Part shown: piece by piece, positions 49,745 through 62,526 of the stretch
How positions within the stretch are numbered: position 1 is the stretch's first letter
How the letters are laid out: every line of letters starts with the position of its first letter
Program-made: the position numbers and the translations under genes
DNA from: Citrus sinensis
Taxonomy: Eukaryota > Streptophyta > Magnoliopsida > Sapindales > Rutaceae
Direction of reading: 5' to 3'
NCBI RefSeq assembly: GCF_022201045.2
Contig: NC_068558.1
Location: 8,213,501-8,277,500 of the forward strand
Length of the DNA: 64,000 bases
The notes under the pieces: model-generated
What the model saw: only the letters and a program-made list of their open reading frames with translations
What the model was told of the DNA's origin: nothing
The model's database searches: none

Positions 49745-50495
49745 GGCCATCAAACCAAGGTCCACTAGGGCCCGTGGGCCAGCACGACACATCCCACCAA
49801 GTGAACGGGTCATGACGTGCCATGCCGAATTTTTTTTTAAGGCCTAACACAGCCCACGACACCAGCCCACGCGTACCGTGCTAAAAAAAAACCCACCAAT
49901 CCTTTTTTCCCCATTTTTTCCAAGCCCACTTATAATAATGATGATGATAATCTTATAACAACAACAATAATAATATTTCATTAACAAAAACATATCTCTT
50001 TTAACTAAATTATGATTTCATAAATGAAATACGAATGTTATAAAATTTTAGATTATTATTTATAAAATTATGATATTTATAATTTTATTTATTAAAATCA
50101 CGATATCATTTACTCATTTAATAAATTATAAACATAAAACAATTAGAATATTTTTTAAACTAAGACTTAAATTAATTTTTAAAAGCCTATGCTAATAAAA
50201 TATATTAAAAAATTTAATTCCAAGATATTTGTAAAATCATAATATTTTATTTTTACTTTTATTAAAAAAAATTTACTTTGATGTACTTTGGTTTACATAC
50301 TATTGATGACCCACGGGCCGCGTGCTAGCCTGCCAATAAATCATGTTTATTATGTACTTTTTCTCGTCCCGTGCTTTGACCAATCTCTAATCGTGCCGTG
50401 CTTTTAAGGCACATGTGCATAAAATTCTAAGTCAGGTCCAATCCCATGCGTCTCGTGCCGTGCCATGTGCCACCCGGCCCGTTGGGCATCTTTAG
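49745..50495. mobile_element. Degenerate hAT-like element
   Basis: GC-rich ends with GGGCCCGTGGGCC at the left and GGCCCGTTGGGCATCTTT at the right, many GTGCCGTGC-type subterminal repeats and a long AT-rich middle resemble the other hAT derivatives here. No matching target duplication could be found, so the borders are approximate. Confidence 0.45.
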
Positions 50496-53001
50496 TCTTG
50501 CTTTGATACCCTATAGAATTCGATAGACCTCTAACTCATACCCATAAACTAGTTCTAGAGTGAGGATAGCCTAAGCATTTTAACCCAAGATTAATTTGAG
50601 CCGACATAGGATATTGTAAACATAATTTACCCCTACCCCAATTTAGTTTGGAATACTTTTTTTTTTTAATTTGAGATGTTCTTAATTTTCGTTTTATGTA
50701 ATATTTCTTACTCTCTTGTACTTCCTTTCAATTAAAATAATTTAGATGAAGTATCGTGGTTGCTTGTTCAACATAATATAAAAGGATAGAGATATTGTTG
50801 GAATTCAAAATATTCTAGTTGTCAAAAACAGTATAGAATTTGGTGTATATATTCGACTCTAAATGGGTAAGTGATTGGATGTGTAAAAATATTGTTCTCT
50901 GTTCAACCAATCAACAACCATAATGGGTGAGATTAAAGGTTCGATTGTAACTTTTGTACAAAACAAAATTCTGGCCAGCTAATTAACACTTTCTGACACA
51001 ATTAAAGGTCAATGTCAGAGGCAAAGGTAATTAGTTGACTAACATTATGTTTCCAATATTAGCAAAACACGGAAACCTAAAATTATTCCTCATATCGTCT
51101 ATATTTGTACTGCGTATCCTAATTTCAGATGCAACGTTAATTTGATTTTTGTGTCAAACTTTTAAAAATGTGTTGATGCTGATTAAAACTCAACGGTGGT
51201 ACTCACACTTGACAGAATATTATTAAAAAATAAATACAAAAAAAGATCCATATAAATAATTCTCTGGTTTCAAGCAGATCAAAATCCCTCCAAAAAAAAA
51301 AAAAAAGATAAAGAACGATATTCTATGTTTTCCCTTTAATATAGGAGAATACGAGAGTTTAACTCATAGTGAAAAGATTAATGGCTCTCTGAACAAGAAG
51401 CAGTACTGAATACTGATACTGCCATACTGCGGCTTGTCTTGGATCTGGGGACCCTTTATTTTTATATCTCCCATTTATGATGATGGTTCCTTAAAAGAAA
51501 AAGATAGAGTGCAGCAATGATTTATGCCCACAAAAAATTTTCTGTCTCCCCGCAGTGAGAAAGAGATAACTCAGAGATTGACTAAACAACTATAAAAGAA
51601 AAACCCGTTACCGGATCAACAGTACACCGTTTTATCCAAACACTACTCTAATCTCTTTCCAAGTAGAAATTGATTGTTAAAAAAAAAAAAAAGGATTGAT
51701 TTCCTTATGATTTAAAATAAAATAGAAGTTGTCGTGAGCTTTGATCTACTTGTCTAAAATCATGTTTTTTCATTTCATTTTTGACCTCATTTTGTACAAA
51801 AATATGTTTGTAAAATTCTATCTTGCACTTTCATACAAGTCTTCCTTTTATACTCTTTTATGAATACAAGTCTCTGTCTTATTTTAATGTATATAAATAT
51901 TTTTTTTTTATATTATCTTGTATTATATGACACATTGATGCGAAAATATAATTATTCGTGATGTGATGTGTGTGGGTGTGTGAAAACTTACGACAACACG
52001 CCTATAATAGTGTCATTAATCAAATATACTATAAATTTGGACTAATGGTTTTATTATTGTTATTTTTTCTCCCCTTCCCTTAAAATTTAATTAGTTGCCT
52101 CTCCTTATTGGTCCACTTTGATAAGTTACTTAACTATAGAAGGCTATTTTTGTTTGAACTAAGTGGGAAAAATCAACTTTACTATTTAGTTCTTATTGCT
52201 GGTGGGTAGTTGATTAATTCTCTTCAAACGCTGAGAGTAGCATTAGCAATATTACCAGCTGGAATTAGCTAGCTAGGGTTTCTAGGGTTCATTAAACTTT
52301 GTAGGGTTTCCTTTTTCTCGATCTGATAGAGAAATAAAGTAAGCCTCAGCTTTTGACTGAAGCAACTGTCTAAACTGTTTATTAACCCTTCAATTATTTT
52401 GGTGAAAGATTCCATTTTCTAGATTGTTAAGGTACCTCAAAACTTAAAAAAAAAATAAAATTGCACTCTCTCAGTTTCAAAATATTATTTTTTTTCGCAC
52501 TTAACTCTTATACAATTAGTTCCTTTAAAAAAAAAAAAAAACTCTTATACAATTAGTTAATATTTCTTTGGATTTCAGAAGTGATTACTTATAAGCAAAA
52601 ATAGATAAATAAATAAATAAAGAATTGTTATATATAGCCATACATATGAATTCGTGATTCTTGCGTTCTTCAAATGGGAAGCACAATAGCAGATTTCCTT
52701 TAAGGCGACTACTAAACAATAAAGCTTATTTAGGGTTTTCTTGTCACTTGCAGGTACATGAACATTGAACACCAACTGGGGATAATTGAGCTGACAAAAA
52801 AATATCAAAAGTTGGCCGAATTTTGAACATTTCACTGTATGCGAACTGCAGTTCACTCTGCCATGTATACCATAATGTAGTTCATTTCAAATTACTGGAA
52901 GGTTTTAAACTTCATCATCACTGATGAAATTAATCATCCCTTAGCCTGATCTGCTGCGAAAAATCTCACTGCTGCTGCCATATACAACCATAAGGTGGTC
53001 C

Positions 53002-53030
53002 CTTTCTTTCTTTCTTTCTTTCTTTCTTTC
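53002..53030. repeat. (CTTT)n microsatellite
   Basis: About seven tetranucleotide units. Confidence 0.9.
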
Positions 53031-53740
53031 TACAGTGTGCAGATGCTTTAAAGAAGCAATATGTGTACGTTGGTCCCTCCTCTATAACCTAATATTGTAG
53101 CTAGCTCTTGTTATTATCTGTCATATAGTCTTCCTGATTGAAACCCTTGTTGCATACACCACAACTTTGAAAGGCACAGATGACTGAGACTACTCTTATC
53201 TTATTCATTCATTCATTAATTTTAATCCCTAGCTCTCCTAGCGAGTATTTGACTGATCACAAGTTCTAATTAATCGAGTACTCTTACTGCCAGCCCTTTA
53301 TCCATTTAAACCTGGCTTAGCTATGAATTGGGAACAAAATTAAGTACGTGCACAAATAATTTATTGTGCAATAAGAACAGATTAATGAGGAACTTACTAG
53401 GGCATAATCTAATTGGATGTGTCAACATAAACAATTGCCACATGGATATAGGTACGCCACTCCTTTTTCTTTTTCCCATTATTAGGCAACATGCCACGGT
53501 GAAATTCCAGCATCTTTCCCTTTCCCAGAATTGTGCTTTAAAATTTCCAAGAGCAAATTTACTTAAGGGCTTTATAAATTTCATGGTGTACGACTTCCAA
53601 TTTACTTCTCTAGATAGCTAGCTCCTCTTCTTCCATATCCACCTTAGACGCCGCACAGCTGGCCAATCAAAGAATAAAGAATTACTCATCAGCTGCAAAT
53701 TGCCGGTAGCTAGCTTTTCTGACTTATGTAAGTTCATATC

Positions 53741-53749
53741 CTATATATA
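53741..53749 (+). promoter_or_regulatory. TATA-like element of the TCP gene
   Basis: CTATATATA, about 40 bp upstream of the ATG at 53781 and 60 bp upstream of a good GTATGT donor at 53801. It would suit a transcription start near 53770. Confidence 0.4.
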
Positions 53750-53780
53750 CAAGATCCAAATTCTTGGTTTACTTAGGGCA

Positions 53781-53800
53781 ATGGGGAGTCATATGCGCAC
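53781..53800 (+). other. Candidate small first coding exon of the TCP gene
   Basis: ATGGGGAGTCATATGCGCAC is followed by the donor GTATGT. Spliced to the acceptor TTGTTTCAG (exon from 54271), it runs in frame into the main TCP frame and adds 20 residues ([20 protein letters not shown]) before the ATG at 54311. If transcription starts further downstream, or this exon is untranslated, the protein begins at 54311. Confidence 0.5.
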
Positions 53801-54287
53801 GTATGTTAACCATTTCTCACTAGTCTTCGGTTTTATGCAATATGATTTTCTCTGAGTTTAATTATTTCCTAAATTAAGTCAAAATTAAATTGATATATAT
53901 ATATATTTTTTGGCATAAGAATTTCGGGAAAGATTTCACTTCTTTTAGTACTTCTTTGAATCTTTTGTGAAAGCTTTTGAGAATTTAATTTCCTGCATGT
54001 ATTTGGTGTTTTTTTCGCTTTTTTTTTTATGAGCCTCGGCTTTCTTAGTGAGGGAATTTTACTGAAATTAAATCTCTACTCCATACACGCACACCAAAAT
54101 TCAACAACGGAGAAATACTTTTAATGAGCTTTTGATTTGTTTACTAGATAATTTTTTGTTAAAAAGAATTATTAATTTCCTTCTTTAATTAGAAGTACCT
54201 ATTTTTAATAAAATAATGCTTGAGTTAGTACGATTTTGTAAAATCTATTAAAATTTTCTTGTTGTTTCAGAGATATAGAGCTCCTGG

Positions 54288-54314
54288 ATGATGAGAGGAG
54301 TAATAATAAGATGA
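54288..54314 (+). promoter_or_regulatory. Upstream ORF overlapping the TCP start codon
   Basis: ATG ATG at 54288 opens an eight-codon frame ending in TGA at 54312-54314, so its stop overlaps the main ATG (54311-54313) as ATGA. It would matter only if ribosomes do not start at 53781; in that case it could lower or couple translation of the TCP protein. Confidence 0.55.
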
Positions 54315-55414
54315 TATCAACTTCAAGAGAAAGAGGTTTTCAAGCAAAGCAAGAGGATGACACAAGTGAAAGCAGCAAATTGATCTCCAGGCCACCACCA
54401 TCAAGTTCAAGGCAATGGTCAGGATTCAGGAACCCAAGAATTGTACGCGTGTCGCGATCATTCGGTGGCAAAGACAGGCACAGCAAAGTGTGCACCATTA
54501 GAGGGCTAAGAGACAGACGGATAAGGCTTTCGGTGCCAACAGCAATCCAATTGTATGATCTTCAAGACCGGCTGGGGCTAAGCCAACCAAGCAAGGTTAT
54601 AGACTGGTTGCTTGATGTCACTAAAAATGATATTGATAAGCTCCCCCCACTTCAGATTCCTCAAGGATTGTTCGGTCATCAATTTCATCCTTCACAAATG
54701 ATGCTACAATCAAACGCTCCTACTACCTCTCATCATTCTTTGATGACCAACAGTACTAGTGTTGATGATCATGGGGATCAAGATCAATCAAGGTACTCAT
54801 GGGATTTAGAGGCTGTATCACTGATGAGGGCTAATAAGGGCAAGGAAGTTGAAAGAGATCATGAAGATAAAATTCATCAAGAAGCTTCTTCATTATCAGC
54901 CCATCATCATCAGAAATTTTATCCTGGCTTGTTTAATAATACTAGTAACAATAATGCGATGCCATTAAACCCTTACTACCATTGGGAGCCTTCAAATTTA
55001 TCATTATCTCAGTTTGGATCGGGCCATGATTTTTTGTCTCATCAGCAAGCTGCTGATCAGAATTATGCATTCTACAGCAATGCTGCTGCTGCTGCAGCTT
55101 CTTTGTCTCATCATCATCACTTATTTTTCTGCCCACCTGCTGCTTCTGCAACAATGCCATCACTTTTTCCAACATATAATAATGCACCATACGTTTCAAA
55201 TGCTCAAGAGGGTACCAGCCATGATCAGTCACCTAGACAAATGAACCATTTCCAATTGTTGAGCTCATCATCAAGTTCTTCATCACAGTCTGCACTACAT
55301 AATAATTTGCTTCTGCCTATTAGTTCTCTTGCAATTACCAGCAACTCATCACAAGTGAAACCCTTTTCATTATTGAATGATGAAAGCAATCCTCATGAAA
55401 AGGAAGACTCCTAG
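54311..55414 (+). CDS. Class II (CIN) TCP transcription factor, TCP5/TCP17 clade
   Basis: The frame encodes 367 residues. The TCP DNA-binding bHLH lies at about residues 47-107: basic region [20 protein letters not shown], helices [18 protein letters not shown] and [20 protein letters not shown]. This is CIN type, and the [16 protein letters not shown] lead-in together with a C-terminal PSLFPTY patch points to the TCP5/13/17 clade. The C-terminal half is Ser/His/Gln/Asn-rich and probably disordered. I see no miR319 site, in line with this clade. These factors restrain cell proliferation in leaves and petals. A leader intron ends at 54270, and an overlapping upstream frame (54288-54314) precedes the start. 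An in-frame 20-residue extension from 53781 is possible. Confidence 0.93.
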   Translation: MISTSRERGFQAKQEDDTSESSKLISRPPPSSSRQWSGFRNPRIVRVSRSFGGKDRHSKVCTIRGLRDRRIRLSVPTAIQLYDLQDRLGLSQPSKVIDWLLDVTKNDIDKLPPLQIPQGLFGHQFHPSQMMLQSNAPTTSHHSLMTNSTSVDDHGDQDQSRYSWDLEAVSLMRANKGKEVERDHEDKIHQEASSLSAHHHQKFYPGLFNNTSNNNAMPLNPYYHWEPSNLSLSQFGSGHDFLSHQQAADQNYAFYSNAAAAAASLSHHHHLFFCPPAASATMPSLFPTYNNAPYVSNAQEGTSHDQSPRQMNHFQLLSSSSSSSSQSALHNNLLLPISSLAITSNSSQVKPFSLLNDESNPHEKEDS

Positions 55415-58400
55415 ATTTAGTACAAAGTTTTGTTTGATCACCGGGCTGTTTCCTCCACAAGCCATATATAGGCGGTCCCCTAAATGCAAGTAAGAAACTG
55501 AAACTCTTTTCTTGAACTTTATATACACTTATATTTCTGCAGACGATGTGTTAATATAGGTGAAAGTTTGTAATATGCTAGTATACGTTAACTTTATCGA
55601 ATTCTTGGGTTTTGAGATTTTATAATTATTGAGCAATGGAATGCTAATTTTGATTAAGATTGATTAAAATTGATTGTTATTAAAAGCTCGGCCAACCCTA
55701 AATATGAGCTAACTTTTTGAGTATGAATTAAGCTTTTAAATTTTATATGGTATATTATTAAATTAAACTCATGTACAAATTAGTCTTTACTGCCTTTCTA
55801 CATTTGACAAGATATATTATTATCACACAGATCTAAGTCATGCACGATTGGAGACTAGGTAAAAAAATCAGCCAACATGTGACAGAGGAACTAAAGACAT
55901 AATTCCACATCGCCTGAGAATAATTCCTAGGCTAAGCATGTAAACTCAGAGCAAAGTTAACTATGAGCTAGATTTTAAATATGAGTTAGCCCAATAACCT
56001 TACGTATCATATGCATATTCAATTGAGGTGAATAAGCTCTTACAATTAACTTTTGCAATGAAATTCCTCTTACAATTACTCTTTCCAATGAAATTATGGT
56101 TAGTCTAAACCAATTAGATCCCTTCATATAGGCTTTTAGTTTCACTGACATCATGCTATCACTACAAATTGCTTGAGTGCCATGACATACGTTTAGCTAG
56201 AACTTCTCTTAAATTAATCGACTAAGTTTTAAGTAATGACATTAAAAACCTATTTTATGAAATATTTAGTTTCTGGAAAGAAGGATCAACAAAGAGATCT
56301 TTAGTTAAAAACTCAAGACAAGTAGAGGAAACAAATCAATAAATGTTGTGGAGAGTAATAAGCATATTAAATAAATGAATTAGTGAAATTAATAATTAAG
56401 ATTGAAGTTAAGGTCTAGTTTCAATAATAAGAAGCGGCCTTCTTAGTCTCAGATCCTGGGTTTGAACTTCAATGAATACATAAGTCAATTTAAAAAAAAA
56501 AGCATTTTTTATATTTGAATTTAACCTTTAAAAAATTTTTAAGTGTACATGTTAATTATACATGTGGTCAAGATTTATTCTTTTATTTATTCATTCACCA
56601 TAAGTCACAAGCATGTATGTATTTAGGTCGAAACATATATGAAATCAGATAAATGTATTGTCTTATTTTGACTGACTGATAATTAGACAGAGTTATTTAG
56701 TCAGTTTATAAATTTATAGGCTCATTCTTTAAGTTTAAGGGGGGTTAAAAAATTGTTTCTGAATCGAAAATAGGTTTTAAAATACAATTTTCAACATTAG
56801 CATATATGATTGTTACCATAATGCATGTGAAAACAGTTAATTTCATGATAATAGTCCAAGGGACAACCCAGTTGCTGATTTGTGTATTGCAGTAGAACAA
56901 AATAAGTCAAGGTCAGTTCAAATTCTCTCACACAAGTCTCGTAACTTAGGGTGAAGGAAAAAATAATTAGTTTCGTGATTAAAAAAAAAAAACTAACCAT
57001 TTGACTGACGCCACAATTGAGAGAAACTATCTCTTTAAAAAGGAAAAAAAATAGAGTAAATATTTGAAGTGTAATATCTGCTTTTGGAGTTTCTTTTCTT
57101 TTTTCTTTTTAGTTATTTAAAAACATATTGAAATCGATGATTAATAAATTTTTAATTTGACCCTCTATATCTGATAAAGGAAATGGGAAAAAAAATACTA
57201 ATGCATTATAATTCAGAAGTTCTATTTTTTGGAAAGTTAACTAAGATGTGTTTTTGTATGTAATATTGATAATTTTACGATAAAAAATTTAGTAATATAT
57301 ACACATATTGATAATATTTATGGACATATCTATCCTCTACCCACACTTGTGACCTTTCCTTTAGCGTTTTTTTTTTTTTTTTTTTTTGGGGCATCATTTC
57401 GAAGAAGGTAAAACAAATGATAATAATGAAGAATCAATTCTTCATCTCAAGTGTTAAGTGGAATAGTCAACCACTCCTTAGCCTCCTTTGTCGAGTGATC
57501 GGCACTTTATCTCTTCAATTTCTTAGATTGAGGGTTTGAGCATTTCCATTGTACAAATGCTACATCAAGGCATGTCCTCACAAATTTCTTGTAAAATAAT
57601 TATCACTATCAAGGCCTTGTACATGTAATATATATTTAAAAAAAAAACAATGTTAAGGGGAATAAGCATTTACACGCACACACACACACACACACACACC
57701 CACCATGGAAGGACAGAACTAACCTTGTTGCAGTACATATGCTCAGGGTTTAAAGAAGCCTGCGTGCTTGCTGGAAAATCATATGGACGAATTGATCTAA
57801 TGCATACTTTCTGTTTTTCATACCCACTAATGTTAACATTGTTTCATGCGAGGTTTCTCTGAAAATGTTAGAAGTGTTCAATATTACTATTTTCTCGGAA
57901 GTTTTAATTTTGCATGAGCTTGGTACATGGCTAGCTCAAGCTCTTTGAGTAATTAATTTTAGTGAAAATTAGCTAGGCTTAACCCTTATTTGCCCTACTT
58001 TCTGAGGAACCAAATTGTGTCTTTGACCTAATCAACCTGTAGCCTCCTGTTTGAATCTTAGGATCCATAATTACTTAATAATAACTAGAATAATTCGTCG
58101 ACCAATTATATAAGCTTAAAGTAACTCTTAACTCACGAGCTATTTTTTTTAAAAAATAATAATAAAAAAACTCAGTTAATTAATTAGCTAATATTTTCTT
58201 TTCATTCAGCTTTGTATAAGAATTCAGAATTGTCTGCGCTTGTGCTTGCTGGTATGTGTACATTTGTACGTTTTGGAAGAGAGGCTCCGACAACTGACTC
58301 TACAAAAACAACTAGTTTGCTCTCTCTCTATATATTATTGTTGCCGCAGCTCGTACAGTCGACTAGCTAGCTAAGCTCTCATGCACATGCAGAGCCGACC

Positions 58401-60938
58401 TATACATACATATGGTTGAAGAATGCACGTTTTAGTAACATTATACGAATTAAATCTAACTAGCTAGATTCTATGCCAACGCTAGCTAGCTCTCCATGAA
58501 GCATATGTACATATGACAGCACGTTAACAATTAACAATCAAATTTAATAAACACAAGCTTTAAATGATCATCATTCAAAATCTTCAAAAGCAAGAACTTG
58601 TACTCCATTTGATCGAATTAGGTGACTAGTATTCTCTTTCAATCTTCATTGTTGCAAAATAATACCCATATTAATTTTTCTTGTAGAGAAGATGTAAATG
58701 GTGGAGTAGAAATGAAGAAATGTAAGAATATAATGGGAAATGAAATGTTTATGGTGGGTACTATGAGATGTGAAAAGGAAAGAAGATAATAAACAGGACG
58801 ACTGACTCTGACAAAGACTGAAATTGAGCTCTGATCGATCATGCATCCATCAACATGTCACTAGATCCAAGGAAAATAAAAAAGAAAAAGCCATTAATTA
58901 AAGGACGATATATGATGACTATTGGACATATTGCATAATTGCAAGTTGGGGTTTAAAGGATCCTTTAAAGTGGCTGCTGCATAAAAGCTACCCCATCTTC
59001 TATTCGTGGTCCTCTCTTGTCCTCTACAGGATTAATTGCAACTGGGATTTTGAGAATTTATTTTTTTCTTACAAAAAATAAATAAATTAGATCTCTCGCT
59101 GTCACATTATTAGAAATTATATCAACCCAACAATGTAATAAATTTCGATTTTAATTATTTCAGAGAAACTTCATTCACCTGCTCGTAAGTTTTACTTAGT
59201 ATATATAACAAATGAACCTCAATAATCTTATAAAATAAACAATAAGCTTGTCTATTTCTGATTAATTAATTGTTTGAGATTTGATCTGTAATCTCTTCCT
59301 TTTTTAACAAAAGAAAAAAAAAAGGCATGGCATGAGTGAAAATATAATCCTCTCCCCCCACTTATATTAGTAGAGTTTGATCCGACATCGTGTAATATAC
59401 TAAAAATTTTACTAGTCGATTAAAATGATAATTAATTAATTAATTTCTTAAACACATATTTATGATTAAAATAATAATTCATATATACATATAATCCAGT
59501 CGTTATTAATATGCTGTTATGCTTCTATTTATTAATTTCGAATTAATTTGGGGGGCGTGGGAGAGGGAATTATATAAAAGAAATTTATTTGTAACCCGTG
59601 GGGGTCCCAAGCGCTCGACAGCGCGTGAAAGACAAACAAGCTCCTCCGCATGGGTTACAGTCGGTGCGAACTCTGCTGTAGGCGTGCCGAAAGGTACGAG
59701 TGAGGGCTATAAAATTTGGTTGTGGTCCTTCATAGCATGCCAAATATTACAAAGGACCACATTTTATTCATTTGTAATTATCAATAGGGCCCTTCGCTAT
59801 TTAGTTTTGGTTAAGTTCGCCATTGGATTTTCAAATTAACTCGACAACTGCTCTAATAATAAACAAAAATGGAAACCCTATAGGAGCTATAAAGTCAAAT
59901 GTCTTAATTTCAAATTCAATGCAGTATGATAGCGGAAGCGAAATAAGTGAGTAGCGGAAACAAAATAACAACACATTTGTCTAAAGAATATTTAATTCTT
60001 TCAAATAAAAACGCATTGTGTTCAAACGTATTATATATTTTAAAAGACGTTGAGTCGAATTAACAAGTAAATAAATCATCTTGTTGGAAGACTATATAAT
60101 GCTCTAGTTCAAACGTTAAGAACAACAAGATTTAACCAAAAATAAAGAGGAAATTATATTCAAAGCATATGAAAAGAATAATACTATGCCTACGTAGTAT
60201 ACTTTTCATTTTTAAATACAACATGACTGGTAACTAAAATCTCTATTTATTCATGTGAGTGAAATTCGAACTCTAAACTTCTTTTACCATCATCCTAAAA
60301 ACCTTTATTAAATAAACTAATTGGCACCTAAAAAGTGTTTATAACTCATATAGATATATAATTTCTTTAAAAAAGAAAACCCATTTAATTTAAACATTCT
60401 ATGCTCTTAACTCGTGAAAGTCGTTCTCTACGTAAGCAACAAAAGAACTCTTTGAAGCCTTTGTACTAAAATGAGCCTAAAAACGAGCTAATTATAGTCA
60501 TAACTCTTGAATGAAAGAATTGAACAGAAGTAAAAGTTCTTTATGAAGCCCAATACTAAAATGAACTGATTGTAGTTATAGATCTTCGATGAATGATTTG
60601 AACAGTAACCAAAATGATTTTATGAAATCTAATACTAAAATAAACTTGAGAACAGATTGATTATAATCATTACTCTTCAATGATAAATTTTATCAAACAC
60701 AAGGAGTTTATTTTAGGTATTATTAATGCTTACTCAATTCCATAGCCTAATAAATATAGGTCGTCGTATGCCGCTACCTCACTTGGGGTTACGACAGTTG
60801 TGATTCCACTTGAAATTTGTAACATTCTGCTAACTTATTTATCATATTCTAAAACATGCCTATATAATTTAGTTGTATTTGGACTCCTAATAGGTTTATT
60901 ATTTTGAGTTCGTTGGCTAATACTTGAACATTTACATC
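55415..60938. other. Intergenic region downstream of TCP
   Basis: No gene found over 5.5 kb. It contains a possible SINE remnant around 56420-56500 (GGGTTTGAACTTC B-box-like motif followed by an A run), a CA microsatellite (57676-57699), and a GC-rich patch at about 59570-59720 with a 10-bp inverted repeat. Frames at 57650-57862 and 59519-59839 are not supported as genes. Confidence 0.45.
57676..57699. repeat. (CA)n microsatellite
   Basis: About twelve CA units. Confidence 0.9.
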
Positions 60939-60946
60939 ATCTCCCC

Positions 60947-62315
60947 TAGAGATGGCAGAAAAGCCCGCCCGGACCGGATCCGGACCGGACCCGGCACATC
61001 CGGCCCGGGTAAAACCCGGACCAGATACATGAAAAATACGAATTCGGGCATTGATTTTCAATGCCCGGGTGTTTACGGGCACGGGTCCGGTCACAGCACC
61101 AAGAACCCGGAACCCGGACCCGTGCCCGCTTTTTTATTAAGTAAAAAAAAAGGGGGAAATATAAAAAGAAAAATTCCATTTGCCTTTGCCCAATTTCCCC
61201 CAAACCCAACTAGCCAACCCTAAATCGCGAAATCGGCACCTCCTCCCTCCGTCTCTACACCAACAGCCAGTCAGCCTCAGCCACCACCCATCCTTCACTG
61301 ATGGCGATGCAGTATTGACAGTTGACCGCGCCTCTCCCTCCACGACCCGCAAAGCACAGTCGTCACTCGTCAGTCTGTCAAACGGTCAAAGAGCTCTTCA
61401 TTGTTTGGTCAGCTTCTCAGCGGCAGCCACCGCGCGACGGCGTCCGCCACCATAGCTGGTCTCACACTCTCACTCCATTGTTTTTTCAGTTGTCACCATA
61501 TCAGCTGCAAGCCTGCAACCCACAGCCATGACCCACGAAGTAAATTTTTTTTGGCTGTTTTTTCAAAAAAAAAAATGATGAAATTGCTTTCAATATATGC
61601 TTAATTATTTTCTTGGATGCTGGAAGTGTTTACATTGTTAATGCCTGCACAAAACATAATAAGAAAGAGCATTACTGTTAGTCTTTTCCCTTCCTTGTAT
61701 AAACAGAGCATTACTGTTAGTCTGAAATATTTCAATCTAGTTGTTTCTGTTGAAATATTTTTTCTACTTCATCGTACAAACGCATTGCGGAAAATTCAAA
61801 TGGTGTTGATTTTTTTTCTTTTTTTCTTTTTTCAATCTTTACCTTTTATATCTTCAGAGGAATATGGCAAACCTTTGTTTAAAACTCCCTACTTAAGCAT
61901 GACCTGCTGTGAGGTTGCAACGAATGCCGCAATCCAACAAATTTAAATTGAACCTTTTTTTGTCTAAGTAACAGCTCTAGTAGTCAATGTAAAGGAAAAT
62001 TGTAGAACCTGCATTTGGGTCGCTTCTTTGGATATGGTGTATTCTGCATCTGGAAACTTGGAAGATGAATTTCTGTAAAAGAGGAAGTTAAATAGTTAAT
62101 TTCGAAGCCATACATATATTATGAGAGTTTGATTTTGACCTCATTTGAATTCATCATCACTCAAATCCGGGTAGAGAAAACCCAGGAAAAAACCCGTGCC
62201 CGGCCCGTATAGAAAAATTCCGGGCACGGTGCGGGTCTGGGTAGCTAAGTTTGACATCCGGGTCGGTCCCGGGCAGCCCCAAACCCGGGCCCGACCCGGA
62301 CTTTTGCCATCTCTA
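60947..62315. mobile_element. hAT element with perfect 8-bp target duplication and non-transposase interior
   Basis: The 1369-bp element starts TAGAGATGGCAGAAAAG and ends CTTTTGCCATCTCTA. ATCTCCCC is exactly duplicated at 60939-60946 and 62316-62323. Subterminal arrays of CCGGACC/CCCGGGT repeats lie at both ends. The interior (about 61140-62140) includes a GC-richer, CGACC-containing block at 61190-61530 that resembles a plant promoter or 5'UTR, and no transposase. It is either the leader of a deleted autonomous element or captured host DNA. Confidence 0.93.
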
Positions 62316-62513
62316 ATCTCCCCTCCACTGCTGACTCGTGCCCTCTCCAATGCAGTCATGCAGATATGCTGCGTGGCTCCGGTCTCTCATTGAGGGCCAA
62401 TAGAAATGATTTGGCCGAATGGGCAAAATGGGAAAAGAACTCAACATTACTATGCAAATTAAAATAGGAAAAAGACGTCACCCAGCGTCCGAGAGTCGCC
62501 TGTCAGTCACATC

Positions 62514-62518
62514 AAAAA
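62514..62518 (-). terminator. Pol III terminator of tRNA-Thr
   Basis: Five T residues on the minus strand, 8 nt past the tRNA 3' end, the standard RNA polymerase III stop. Confidence 0.8.
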
Positions 62519-62526
62519 GCCGATGA

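Larger units (their letters stand above)
50496..53780. promoter_or_regulatory. Upstream region of the TCP gene, gene-free
   Basis: No coding exon supported. It contains a (TTTC)n run (53002-53030) and, at 53741-53749, CTATATATA, a TATA-like element about 40 bp before the first candidate leader ATG. Long upstream regions are usual for developmental regulators; the part that matters cannot be told from one genome. Confidence 0.45.

Noticed and set aside
54942-55244. Frames overlapping the TCP gene on both strands
   Set aside because: They arise from the Ser/His-repeat codons of the TCP C-terminus and show no independent features.
54311-55414. Possible miR319 target in the TCP gene
   Set aside because: No stretch resembling the miR319 site was seen, and the TCP5/13/17 clade is not a miR319 target.
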